Positions 1 through 6,709 of a stretch of 10,173 nt of DNA are shown one piece after another. The notes under the pieces are model-generated. The model was not told where the DNA came from, ran no database searches, and was given only the letters and a program-made list of their open reading frames with translations. How positions within the stretch are numbered: position 1 is the stretch's first letter; each line of letters begins with the position of its first letter. The stretch comes from Nitrospirota bacterium (GTDB taxonomy: Bacteria > Nitrospirota > JAOUDF01), in NCBI GenBank assembly GCA_029859385.1, contig JAOUDF010000081.1, positions 1 through 10,173 on the forward strand. The letters run 5' to 3'. Position numbers and translations under genes: made by a program.

Positions 1-396
1 CGTTACCAATGCCAGCTGTGTAAAGGTAGTTGCCTTGCCCAGAACACTGGGCCTGACGGCAAGCTGGTCGTACAGAAAATAAATGAGGACACACCCCGTA
101 AGGATGATGACATCCCGGCTCACAATAAGAATCACCAGCCAGAGGGGGACCTTACCCACCACGGCCATCACCACGATCGACGATATCAGGAGCAGCTTGT
201 CGGCGATGGGGTCAAGCCAGGTCCCTACCTGGGTCTGCATGTTGAAGGTACGGGCAATGAAGCCATCCAGGGCATCGGTCAAAGCCGCGACGAGAAATAT
301 GCCGATGGCGTAATACTGATACCCGTACATTACGGCAATAATGAAGAAGGGAATAAGGGCGATGCGGAGGATAGTGATAAGATTGGGGAGGTTCAT
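1..396 (-). CDS. pgsA: CDP-diacylglycerol--glycerol-3-phosphate 3-phosphatidyltransferase (partial, 3' end off window)
   Basis: This membrane enzyme makes phosphatidylglycerol phosphate from CDP-diacylglycerol and glycerol 3-phosphate, the committed step to phosphatidylglycerol and cardiolipin. I translated it by hand from the ATG at 396; 132 residues are visible with no stop, so the C-terminal part lies beyond the left edge. The protein opens MNLPNLITILRIALIPFF, a typical PgsA start. The complete CDP-alcohol phosphotransferase signature DG-x2-AR-x8-G-x3-D-x3-D follows at about residues 42-64 (DGFIAR, then GTWLDPIAD). Further on, RPSVLGKATTFTQL matches the family's RPS-x-x-GK-x-TT segment. 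Hydrophobic stretches fit a multispan inner-membrane protein. Its start codon overlaps the stop of the upstream exonuclease gene (ATGA), so the two are probably translationally coupled and share the promoter at 1438-1467. Family assignment is very secure. Confidence 0.95.
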   Translation of the reverse strand, partial: MNLPNLITILRIALIPFFIIAVMYGYQYYAIGIFLVAALTDALDGFIARTFNMQTQVGTWLDPIADKLLLISSIVVMAVVGKVPLWLVILIVSRDVIILTGCVLIYFLYDQLAVRPSVLGKATTFTQLALVT

Positions 397-1382
397 ACAG
401 TCGGTCCTGTGTCCCCCTCTCCGTCACTGTCATATTCAGGGGCCTGCCCGAAATAGAACGGTCGCTCGTACATCCGCTGATAGCTGCTCCATTCCCCCGG
501 CGCCACCCTTTCCTTCTCCATGATCGACAGAAAATTGTTCACCTTGGAACAGAGGTCGTCGAGGTAGTGCAGCACAATAGCCTCGAGGGTCTTGGGTCTC
601 TTGGGGGAACCGAACTCCAGCTCCCCGTGGTGGCTGAGAATGAGATGCTTGAGCAGCATGGCCGTCTCGGCCGGGAACCCCTCCATGCCGCGGATCTTCT
701 CGCCCAGCATGTCGATGGTCATGGAGATATGCCCCAGCAGACGCCCCTCGGTGGTATAGTCGATGGCTTTGCCGTAGCTGTATTCCCATATCTTCCCCAG
801 GTCGTGCAGCATCGCGCCGGCGATGAGCAGATCGCGGTTCACTGCCGGGAAGTGCTCCAGCACGTCGTCCGCCAACATCACCAGTTCCAGCGTATGCTCC
901 AGCAGCCCGCCTATCCAGACATGGTGCATCCCCTTGGCCGCCGGGGCCCTTTTGAAACGTTCGGCAATTTCGTCATCCCGGAAGACCGACTCCAGCAAAC
1001 GCCTGAGCCACGGGTCCGAGAACCGCTCTATCCGTACCAGAAACTCGTGGAACATCTCTTCCCGGTCGCGCTTCGAGACGGGGAGAAAGTCCTCGACCCT
1101 GACCTCGGCCTCATCCAGGCGACGAAGGGCCTTGATGGAGAGCTGAAGCGTGTTGTTGAAGCTCCCTACCTTGCCGTTGACGCTGACGTAGTCGCCCTCC
1201 TCGAAGAGGCGTCCCCACTGCTCAGCGGCGTCCCATATCTTGGCGTCGATGGAGCCCCCCTTATCGTTGAGCTTGAGAGAGAGAAAGGGGTTGCCGCTCT
1301 TCGTCACCGCCGTCTGCTTGGCCTGAACGTAGAACGCCTGCCCTTCGAGGGTGTCTCCTTCCTTAAAGTCGGATATCGTCAT
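393..1382 (-). CDS. YhaM-type 3'-5' exoribonuclease (OB-fold plus HD domain)
   Basis: The 329-residue protein resembles Bacillus YhaM (about 314 residues), a metal-dependent 3'-5' exoribonuclease that trims RNA, and possibly DNA, in the cytoplasm. The N-terminal part (about 8-90) is an OB-fold nucleic-acid-binding domain, with GNPFLSLKLNDKGG and IDAKIWD as its strands. The HD metal-dependent hydrolase domain follows: H163 in LLEHTLEL, H193-D194 in AGAMLHDLGKI, and H251-H252 in LSHHGELEFGSP, the usual metal ligands. The start is set by AAGGGG eight bases upstream on the minus strand, and by a promoter further up. The gene ends in ATGA shared with pgsA. The Asp/Glu/Gly-rich C-terminus looks disordered. 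The family is clear; the substrate in this organism is inferred. Confidence 0.9.
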   Translation of the reverse strand: MTISDFKEGDTLEGQAFYVQAKQTAVTKSGNPFLSLKLNDKGGSIDAKIWDAAEQWGRLFEEGDYVSVNGKVGSFNNTLQLSIKALRRLDEAEVRVEDFLPVSKRDREEMFHEFLVRIERFSDPWLRRLLESVFRDDEIAERFKRAPAAKGMHHVWIGGLLEHTLELVMLADDVLEHFPAVNRDLLIAGAMLHDLGKIWEYSYGKAIDYTTEGRLLGHISMTIDMLGEKIRGMEGFPAETAMLLKHLILSHHGELEFGSPKRPKTLEAIVLHYLDDLCSKVNNFLSIMEKERVAPGEWSSYQRMYERPFYFGQAPEYDSDGEGDTGPTV

Positions 1383-1403
1383 CTGATTTTCCCCTTATTT
1401 AAA

Positions 1404-1425
1404 GGGCGAACACACTGGTTCGCCC
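1404..1425 (-). repeat. Palindromic dispersed-type repeat forming a leader hairpin
   Basis: GGGCGAAC and GTTCGCCC form a perfect 8-bp stem around a 6-nt loop. On the minus strand it sits between the predicted transcription start (about 1431) and the Shine-Dalgarno sequence (1391-1396) of the exonuclease gene, so it would be the first structure of that mRNA. The unit with its flanking TGTAGGGGCGAAC resembles a short palindromic repeat that I recall seeing scattered through many bacterial genomes. It lacks a proper U-run, so I do not call it a terminator for the DUF362 gene. Confidence 0.6.
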
Positions 1426-1437
1426 CTACAGAAAATG

Positions 1438-1467
1438 ATGATAATTGAACGTTCCGCGAACTGTCAA
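1438..1467 (-). promoter_or_regulatory. Sigma-70-type promoter for the exonuclease-pgsA operon
   Basis: On the minus strand a consensus -35 TTGACA (1462-1467) is separated by 18 bp from a -10 TATCAT (1438-1443, five of six matches). The -35 overlaps the stop codon of the DUF362 gene. The spacer holds GTTC-n3-GAAC (1451-1461), which could be an operator, but no known regulator is recognised. The predicted start lies near 1431, giving a leader of about 50 nt that contains the hairpin at 1404-1425. Confidence 0.65.
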
Positions 1468-2588
1468 CCAAACCGTGAAGCCAGCCATCCCTTGCCGATC
1501 CTGATCGTCCCTTGCGGACAGAGCTCATGACAGCAGAAGCAGCGAATGCAGGCCGAATAGTCGATAGTGATCCTGTTGTCCTTTACCGACATGATCTGGG
1601 CCGGGCAGTGGGTTACGCAGACATGGCACAGGGTACATTTCTCATGTCCCACCACCGGCCGGTTGGAGAGGGCATCCCGCAGGAGCTTCCTTATAAAACC
1701 CGGCAGCATCCCCGTGTCGATGGTCTTCGCAGGAAACCTGAAATCCTCCACTTTCGCCGAGCCAATGGAATCACCCGCTACCTCGATCTCTTTCAGGCTG
1801 GATACCCCCAGCTTCAGGCGTCCTGCTGCCGCAAGGGTAGGCAATTCATCGGGCGACAGGCCAACGATCTCGCACACTACCCGGTCAACCGCCACTGGAT
1901 CAGTCCCGGCCAGAATCAACCCCAACTGCCGCGGGTCACCGCTTCCCGGTCCCTCCCCTTCCATGCCGACAATACCGTCTACAATGGTAAGGGCCGGCTT
2001 CACCATATAGGCCAGATCGACCAGCATCTCGGCGAAGCGTTCGTAGTCGTGCCCCGCGTCGGCGTGCCAGCGGACCTTGCGCAGTCCGGAGACGCAACCG
2101 AAGAGGTTCTTCACGCCGCAGGTCAGCGTCATCATACCGTGGGTCTTGAGCTTGGGGAGGTTGATAATAACGTCGGCCTCGGTCACCGGCCGGGCTATCT
2201 CGAACCGTTTGAAGACCTTGCCCCTGGGATGTTCCACCATCACCGCGTCAGAAAAACTCACCAGCGACACGCCGATCTCGGACAAAAGCGGCGTGAGACC
2301 GATCTTCTCCGCCACCTTTTCCAGACTGCCGACGCCGGGGCTGTCTCCCACTGCCGGGATACCGCCCGCCTCCTGCACCATCTCAGCGACGATGCGGATG
2401 AAGAGAGGATGTGTGGTCACCGCCTTTTCGACCGCCTTGCCCGAAAGGAGGTTCGGCTTGATGAGGACCCGCTGGCCCGATTTTACAAATGCCCCCATCC
2501 CGCCCAGCGGCGCGAGAGCCTCCTCCAGAGAAGTGCGGAGGGAGTCATGGATGTAGTCGTTCTGACGGACGATCGATACCCTGTTCAT
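1464..2588 (-). CDS. DUF362 protein with C-terminal 2x[4Fe-4S] ferredoxin domain
   Basis: The 374-residue protein starts MNRVSIVRQNDY. It has the DUF362 body with the motifs VLIKPNLL (about 44-51), GDSPGV, INLPKLKTHGMMTLTCGVKNLFG and TIVDGIVGMEGEGPGSG. The C-terminus is a bacterial-type ferredoxin: Cx2Cx2Cx3CP with C318, C321, C324 and C328, then a second set C347, C350, C353 and C357, with an additional C352. Two 4Fe-4S clusters are therefore expected, and a cytoplasmic redox or electron-transfer role is likely, but the reaction of this family is not established to my knowledge. No Shine-Dalgarno sequence precedes the ATG, and a -10-like hexamer lies 8 nt upstream (see the promoter entry). 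The gene is divergent from the DUF547 gene. Confidence 0.88.
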   Translation of the reverse strand: MNRVSIVRQNDYIHDSLRTSLEEALAPLGGMGAFVKSGQRVLIKPNLLSGKAVEKAVTTHPLFIRIVAEMVQEAGGIPAVGDSPGVGSLEKVAEKIGLTPLLSEIGVSLVSFSDAVMVEHPRGKVFKRFEIARPVTEADVIINLPKLKTHGMMTLTCGVKNLFGCVSGLRKVRWHADAGHDYERFAEMLVDLAYMVKPALTIVDGIVGMEGEGPGSGDPRQLGLILAGTDPVAVDRVVCEIVGLSPDELPTLAAAGRLKLGVSSLKEIEVAGDSIGSAKVEDFRFPAKTIDTGMLPGFIRKLLRDALSNRPVVGHEKCTLCHVCVTHCPAQIMSVKDNRITIDYSACIRCFCCHELCPQGTIRIGKGWLASRFG

Positions 2589-2596
2589 GGGAATGT

Positions 2597-2625
2597 ACTA
2601 TACTATGACGCAACAGAGGGAGCAA
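2597..2625 (-). promoter_or_regulatory. Putative divergent promoter between the DUF362 and DUF547 genes
   Basis: In the 59-bp gap the minus strand carries TTGCTC (2620-2625), a 17-bp spacer and TATAGT (2597-2602). The implied transcript would start within about two bases of the DUF362 ATG, making that mRNA nearly leaderless, which fits the missing Shine-Dalgarno sequence. The plus strand has an overlapping TATACT (2599-2604) that could serve the DUF547 gene, though no good plus-strand -35 is visible. Overlapping symmetric -10 elements are a known cause of bidirectional initiation. This is a pattern call only. Confidence 0.4.
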
Positions 2626-2647
2626 AGACAAAGCGAACGGAGTACCC

Positions 2648-3457
2648 ATGGCCACCTGCAGCACTCTCAATACCGGCCCTGTACCGGAAGGCATCGCCGG
2701 GCTGGATATCGCAGCCCAACTGCGAAACCGGATCAACCGGCTTAAAGGCGAGTTCTACGACACGGAAAAGGGGCGGGTCAACTACGCCGCCATGCGGGAT
2801 TCACCCGCCTTCAGAGAATACACGGATGTAGCCGCCATGCTGACATTGTTCGATCCGCGGCAGCTTAAAACGAGAGAGGAAAAACTCGCCTTCTGGATTA
2901 ATCTCTACAATGTCCTCATCATCCACGGCGTCATAGAGATGGGGGTTCAAGAGAGCGTAAAGGAGGTTCCCCGCTTCTTCCGGCGCTTCTGCTACCGGAT
3001 CGGCGAGATGACCTTTACCCCGGACGACATCGAGCACGGCATCCTGCGCGGAAACCGGCGACCACCCCACGGGCTCTTCCGCCCCTTCGCCTCGCCTGAC
3101 CCGAGGCTCACCCTTGTCATCGACCGGCCCGACCCGCGCATTCACTTCACGCTGGTCTGCGCAGGATCATCCTGTCCGCCCATCAACTTCTACTCGGCCG
3201 AGAGGATCGAAGAGGAACTGGAGATGGCGGCGACGAACTTCATCAACAGCCCTGAGGTAGAGGTGAGACCGGGAAAAGGAGAAATCAGGCTCTCTCCCGT
3301 ATTCAAGTGGTACCTCTCTGATTTTGGGGGCCGTGATGGGTTGAGGGCAATCCTGGCCCGCTACCTCGACCCCGGGGAATTCAGAGATTTTGTTCTAGAA
3401 AGAGGGTTACAGGCAAGGGTGACCTGGAAAGACTATGACTGGCAACTCAACAACTGA
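2648..3457 (+). CDS. DUF547 domain-containing protein
   Basis: The 269-residue protein matches DUF547 along most of its length. Diagnostic segments are FWINLYNVLIIHGV (82-95), FTPDDIEHGILRGN, HFTLVCAGSSCPP (166-178, with C171 and C176) and LSPVFKWYLSDFG (215-227). The function of the family is unknown to me; the conserved Cys, His and Asn residues suggest an enzyme or ligand-binding role. No signal peptide is evident, so a cytoplasmic location is inferred. The ATG is supported by GGAG (2639-2642) with a 5-nt spacer. The VTT membrane-protein gene follows after 39 bp on the same strand. Confidence 0.85.
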   Translation: MATCSTLNTGPVPEGIAGLDIAAQLRNRINRLKGEFYDTEKGRVNYAAMRDSPAFREYTDVAAMLTLFDPRQLKTREEKLAFWINLYNVLIIHGVIEMGVQESVKEVPRFFRRFCYRIGEMTFTPDDIEHGILRGNRRPPHGLFRPFASPDPRLTLVIDRPDPRIHFTLVCAGSSCPPINFYSAERIEEELEMAATNFINSPEVEVRPGKGEIRLSPVFKWYLSDFGGRDGLRAILARYLDPGEFRDFVLERGLQARVTWKDYDWQLNN

Positions 3458-3481
3458 CCGATTTTAAAACAACCCGCAACC

Positions 3482-3490
3482 TGCTACGAT
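3482..3490 (+). promoter_or_regulatory. Possible extended -10 element for the VTT gene
   Basis: TGCTACGAT fits the TGnTAnnAT extended -10 pattern and ends 6 nt before the ATG of the VTT gene. No convincing -35 is visible. The gene lacks a Shine-Dalgarno sequence, so a leaderless start is conceivable. Co-transcription from the DUF547 gene is the alternative. Confidence 0.3.
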
Positions 3491-3496
3491 GAACCC

Positions 3497-4147
3497 ATGC
3501 GCAAAAAGATTCTGCTGATCCTTGGACTCGCCGTAATTGCCGTGAGCTTCTTTCTCTTCCGGGAGAGTTTTACCCGGGAAAACCTGGAGACCTTTCTCGG
3601 CGGAATCGGCCCCTGGGGGCCCGTCGTCTTTATTCTCATCTACCTCGTCGCCCCCGCCCTTTTCCTGCCCGGCGCGCCGCTCACCATTGCATCGGGTGTC
3701 CTCTTCGGCCCCCTGTGGGGGACCGTTTACACCATCATCGGCGCCACCGGCGGCGCCACCATCGCCTTTATGATCAGCCGCTATTTCGGGGGCGAATGGG
3801 TGGAGAAAACGCTTTCGGGCAGACTCAAGACCATAAGAGACGGTGTTGACCGCGAGGGGTGGAAATTCCTGGCCTTTACCCGACTCGTCCCGCTCTTTCC
3901 CTTCAACCTGCTCAACTATGCCTTCGGCCTCACTCGTATACCGCTCCTCCAATACGTTGTTGTTTCAGCTGTCAGCATGCTGCCCGGCGCCGCAGTCTAT
4001 GCCTACCTGGGCCATGCCGGGCGTGAAGCGGCATCCGGAGGGGCCAACGCTGTCTTCAAGGTGCTTACAGCCATTGGGTTGCTGATCCTGATATCGACAA
4101 TACCCGGACTTGTACGGAAGATGAAAGCCGCCAACGACTCCCGCTGA
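3497..4147 (+). CDS. TVP38/TMEM64 family (VTT domain) inner-membrane protein
   Basis: The 216-residue protein is strongly hydrophobic with the layout of the VTT/DedA superfamily: an N-terminal membrane segment (about 5-20), GPWGPVVFILIYLVAP, FLPGAPLTIASGVLFGPLWG, a glycine-rich segment (GATGGATIAF), then FTRLVPLFPFNLLNYAFG and a final hydrophobic helix ending in a short basic tail. Members are inner-membrane proteins; relatives are implicated in lipid scrambling or transport and envelope homeostasis, but the specific substrate here is unknown. No Shine-Dalgarno sequence is seen upstream. It follows the DUF547 gene and precedes the strong promoter of the next operon. Confidence 0.88.
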   Translation: MRKKILLILGLAVIAVSFFLFRESFTRENLETFLGGIGPWGPVVFILIYLVAPALFLPGAPLTIASGVLFGPLWGTVYTIIGATGGATIAFMISRYFGGEWVEKTLSGRLKTIRDGVDREGWKFLAFTRLVPLFPFNLLNYAFGLTRIPLLQYVVVSAVSMLPGAAVYAYLGHAGREAASGGANAVFKVLTAIGLLILISTIPGLVRKMKAANDSR

Positions 4148-4161
4148 CAGCAAAAACCTCC

Positions 4162-4190
4162 TTGAAAATATCAAATAATGCCATTATAGT
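4162..4190 (+). promoter_or_regulatory. Sigma-70-type promoter of the Hfq-like/lnt/prfB operon
   Basis: TTGAAA (4162-4167), a 17-bp spacer and TATAGT (4185-4190) give five of six matches at each hexamer with optimal spacing. The expected start is near 4197, leaving a leader of about 16 nt that contains AAGGAG before the GTG start at 4213. The surrounding A/T-rich gap stands out from the GC-rich genes. No promoter-like sequence is obvious further downstream until after prfB. Confidence 0.7.
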
Positions 4191-4212
4191 GCTTTAATCC
4201 AAGGAGCCCTTT

Positions 4213-4749
4213 GTGGAATTAACTTTCCTTCAAGCCGTACTCGCCTCATCAACCCCTCTGAAAATAGCCCTGAAAAAAGGCGCCGAGATGTCAGGCACCG
4301 TTCAGGATATCGGCAAATACGACATTTCCTACCTTGCGGACGGCGTCACCCATACCACCCCCAAGAAGGAGATTACCTATTTCCGGTGTGAAAAGGTCGT
4401 TCTTCAACCCCCGGCCGGGCCGGCAGCCGAGGAGGGCGAGCAGAGCGCCGAACAGGACCTCCAGACAACTATCCTCGCGGGTCACAGGGAGCACAAAAGG
4501 CTGGTTGCCGTGAACCTTATCGGAGGCGGCAACCAGTGGGGAATCATCGCCGGTTACGACCCCTTCACCATCCTTCTCAACCAGAGACAGGGACAGGTCC
4601 TCATATACAAGCACGGCATCGCCTCGATTACTGAAGTCCGCAAAAACAAGCCAGCAACGGGCAAGGCCGCAACCCCTACACAAAGGAAGCGTGAAAATGT
4701 CGGAGAAAAACCTGATAGAGGTCCGGCTTCAGCAGGCGCTGACAAGTAA
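4213..4749 (+). CDS. Tandem Sm/Hfq-like protein (two Sm-like repeats)
   Basis: The 178-residue protein appears to contain two Hfq-like Sm domains. Repeat 1 (about 3-58) reads FLQAVLASSTPLKIALKKG, then GTVQDIGKYDISYLADG and PKKEITYF, which follows the Hfq order FLNAL-P-x-x-I-x-L-x-x-G, G-x-I/V (Sm1) and the YKHAIS (Sm2) position. Repeat 2 (about 83-142) has LVAVNLIGG, GIIAGYDPFTILLNQ and VLIYKHGIASI, very close to Hfq GQIESFDQFVILL and YKHAIS. A 24-residue acidic linker joins them, and a basic disordered tail (143-178) follows. In repeat 1 the His of YKH is replaced (KKE); repeat 2 keeps K133-H134. Canonical Hfq has one domain and forms a homohexamer, so this architecture is unusual. The GTG start is chosen for AAGGAG 6 nt upstream. 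An RNA-binding role is inferred from fold motifs only. Confidence 0.72.
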   Translation: MELTFLQAVLASSTPLKIALKKGAEMSGTVQDIGKYDISYLADGVTHTTPKKEITYFRCEKVVLQPPAGPAAEEGEQSAEQDLQTTILAGHREHKRLVAVNLIGGGNQWGIIAGYDPFTILLNQRQGQVLIYKHGIASITEVRKNKPATGKAATPTQRKRENVGEKPDRGPASAGADK

Positions 4750-5125
4750 GAGCCCCCTCTCCCTTCTCATCAACGGAAAGCAGCGGATAACCGGCCTGGT
4801 CACGGCCTTTGATGCGCACACGGTGCTCATGGATTGCGGCCGAAACAGCCAGATGGTCTATCGTCATGTCATTACCGACGTAACCGATGCGGCCGCTGCC
4901 GGTCAGATGGAGAGACCTGCATCCAGGGGTACCCAAGTCCCTTCTCGAAGCAACGACAAGGGGAGGAACGATCGCAAGGAAACCTCTCCCCGGAAGCAAA
5001 GGCCCGCACCTGCTTCTCCCTCGTCAACTCAGAAACAGGAACCGGAGCAACAGACGCCGCCAAACCCCATGTCCGGGGCCCTCGGTGAAGAACTTCGCAA
5101 GTGGCTTCAGCGGACGACCAAATAA
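4697..5125 (+). CDS. Hfq-like protein with single Sm domain and long disordered tail
   Basis: From the ATG at 4697 the product has 142 residues. Residues 6-63 align directly with Hfq: RLQQALTSKSPLSLLINGK, ITGLVTAFDAHTVLMDCG, then SQMVYRHVITDV, compared with Hfq GQIESFDQFVILL and SQMVYKHAISTV. R56-H57 occupy the same positions as K56-H57 of E. coli Hfq, the proximal-face uridine-binding pair. Residues 65-125 are rich in Pro, Ser, Gln, Arg and Lys and look disordered. The chain ends in a possible amphipathic helix, GALGEELRKWLQR. A GTG six bases upstream is possible, but AAGGAAG (4683-4689) spaces best with the ATG. The gene overlaps the tandem Sm gene by 53 nt in another frame, implying coupled synthesis. 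It is probably an RNA chaperone or a partner subunit of the upstream protein. Confidence 0.75.
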   Translation: MSEKNLIEVRLQQALTSKSPLSLLINGKQRITGLVTAFDAHTVLMDCGRNSQMVYRHVITDVTDAAAAGQMERPASRGTQVPSRSNDKGRNDRKETSPRKQRPAPASPSSTQKQEPEQQTPPNPMSGALGEELRKWLQRTTK

Positions 5126-5137
5126 CTTGAGGAGGGT

Positions 5138-6709
5138 ATGAACCATCCCAAGCGCCTGCTCCTTGCTGTCTCATCCGGTTTTTTTCTCATTTTCGCATTC
5201 CCCCCTTACGACTTCTCGCTTATCGCCTGGCTCGCCCTTGTTCCGCTCATCGTAGCCATTGACGGCATACCTCGTCGCCGGGCATTCCTGTTCGGCTTTG
5301 CGGGAGGCATCGTTCATTTCGTCGGCACCGTCTACTGGGTGATCAACTCCATCCATAACTACGGCCATGTCCCGATGGTCCTCAGCGGCCTGGCCATGCT
5401 GCTTCTGGCGGCATACCTCGCCTGCTACTGGGGCGGGTTCGCCTTCCTGCTCAACTCCGTCTCCGCCGATACCATATCGAGCAAGGCCGCCCTGGCCCCC
5501 TTTCTCTGGGTCGGGCTGGAACTGCTCAGGGGCCGCTTTCTGACCGGCTTCCCCTGGGATCTTCTCGGTTACACCCAGTACCGCCAGACCACGGTAATTC
5601 AGGTCGCCGACATCACCGGCGTCTATGGCGTATCGTTTCTGATCGTACTGGTAAATGTCGCCATCGCCTTTTTGCTGGTCGGGCGGCTGCACGGGAAGAA
5701 AGATATATTCCTCCACCGCCTGTCGCCGTCGATCACCTTTGCCGGCATATCGCTGCTGACCGTTATGGCGGTACTGGCCTACGGCTCATGGCGTATCCGC
5801 GCCATCGACGCCGCGCCGGTCCAGAAGACGATCCATGTGGCCGTAGCCCAGGGGAACGTGGAGCAGGATACCAAGTGGGATGAGGATTTCCGGCAGAGCA
5901 CTCTCGATATCTATCGCGGCCTTACGGAACAGGGGGTGGCGAAAAAGGCTGATCTGGTCATCTGGCCAGAAACCGCAGCCCCTTTTCTCTTCAACCACGA
6001 ACTCTACTGGCGCAACCAGGTTATCGACATCGCAAAAGACAACAAGGTCGCCATCCTCTTCGGAAGCCCCGAAGTCCAATACCCGGAACCCGACAAGCCT
6101 CTGATGCACAACAGCGTCTTTCTGTTAGATCCGGAAGGCAATGACGCCGGTGTCTATCGCAAACGGCACCTGGTCCCCTTCGGCGAATATGTCCCACTCC
6201 ACTCCATTCTCTTCTTTCTCGATAAACTGGTGGTCGGCATCGGTGATTTCGGAGGCGGAAAGGAAGCCACGGTGCTGCAATATAATGGCGTCCCCCTTTC
6301 CACCGCCGTCTGCTACGAGATCATATTCCCCGAGGAGGTCCGGGAGTTTGCCAAGGGCGGCGCCAAACTGCTCACCACCGTCACCAACGATGCATGGTTC
6401 GGCAATTCGTCGGCGCCCTACCAGCACTTTGCCATGGCGGCCTTCCGTGCCGTGGAGAACAGGACGCCATTGGCCAGAGCGGCAAATACCGGGGTTTCAG
6501 GCTTTGCAGATTCAGTGGGCCGCATTGGCCCGGTGAGTGGCATATTTACCCCGGCGCTTCTTGACAAGACGCTGGAAATCAAAGACAATGCGTCGTTCTA
6601 CACAGCCTATGGCGATGTCTTCGCCTGGATATCCGCAATTGTCGCGCTTGTTGCCGTAATCGGCGCGAATATTAACCCTAGAGGGGGGAGAAAAGATGCT
6701 CATCCTTGA
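5138..6709 (+). CDS. lnt: Apolipoprotein N-acyltransferase
   Basis: This inner-membrane enzyme adds the third acyl chain to the N-terminal Cys of apolipoproteins, completing lipoprotein maturation in Gram-negative bacteria. The 523-residue product has about six N-terminal membrane segments (roughly 8-215), a periplasmic nitrilase-type (CN-hydrolase) domain (about 230-490) and a last membrane helix near 500. The catalytic triad is visible: E278 in VIWPETAAPF, K342 in YRKRHLVPFGEYVP and C392 in AVCYEIIFPE, matching E267, K335 and C387 of E. coli. Further family motifs are FLTGFPWDLLGYTQY and VTNDAWFGNSSAPYQH. The ATG is the only good start after the in-frame TAA of the previous gene; its strong GGAGG lies only 2 nt upstream, which may lower initiation. 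The gene overlaps prfB by 14 nt. Confidence 0.97.
   Translation: MNHPKRLLLAVSSGFFLIFAFPPYDFSLIAWLALVPLIVAIDGIPRRRAFLFGFAGGIVHFVGTVYWVINSIHNYGHVPMVLSGLAMLLLAAYLACYWGGFAFLLNSVSADTISSKAALAPFLWVGLELLRGRFLTGFPWDLLGYTQYRQTTVIQVADITGVYGVSFLIVLVNVAIAFLLVGRLHGKKDIFLHRLSPSITFAGISLLTVMAVLAYGSWRIRAIDAAPVQKTIHVAVAQGNVEQDTKWDEDFRQSTLDIYRGLTEQGVAKKADLVIWPETAAPFLFNHELYWRNQVIDIAKDNKVAILFGSPEVQYPEPDKPLMHNSVFLLDPEGNDAGVYRKRHLVPFGEYVPLHSILFFLDKLVVGIGDFGGGKEATVLQYNGVPLSTAVCYEIIFPEEVREFAKGGAKLLTTVTNDAWFGNSSAPYQHFAMAAFRAVENRTPLARAANTGVSGFADSVGRIGPVSGIFTPALLDKTLEIKDNASFYTAYGDVFAWISAIVALVAVIGANINPRGGRKDAHP

Noticed and set aside
567..1448. A 293-residue plus-strand open frame
   Set aside because: It is antisense to the OB/HD exonuclease gene, has no Shine-Dalgarno sequence and has no domain-like features.
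1447..1461. LexA-like box (GAACGTTC and GTTC-n3-GAAC) in the exonuclease promoter
   Set aside because: The spacing does not fit the Bacillus LexA box (GAAC-n4-GTTC), and I see no SOS logic in the downstream genes.
1512..2831. A 439-residue plus-strand open frame antisense to the DUF362 gene
   Set aside because: It lies opposite a gene with clear DUF362 and ferredoxin motifs, runs into the DUF547 gene and shows no recognisable domain.
4691..4693. GTG start for the single-domain Hfq-like gene
   Set aside because: It leaves too little space after AAGGAAG. The ATG at 4697 has a better spacer and gives a typical N-terminus.
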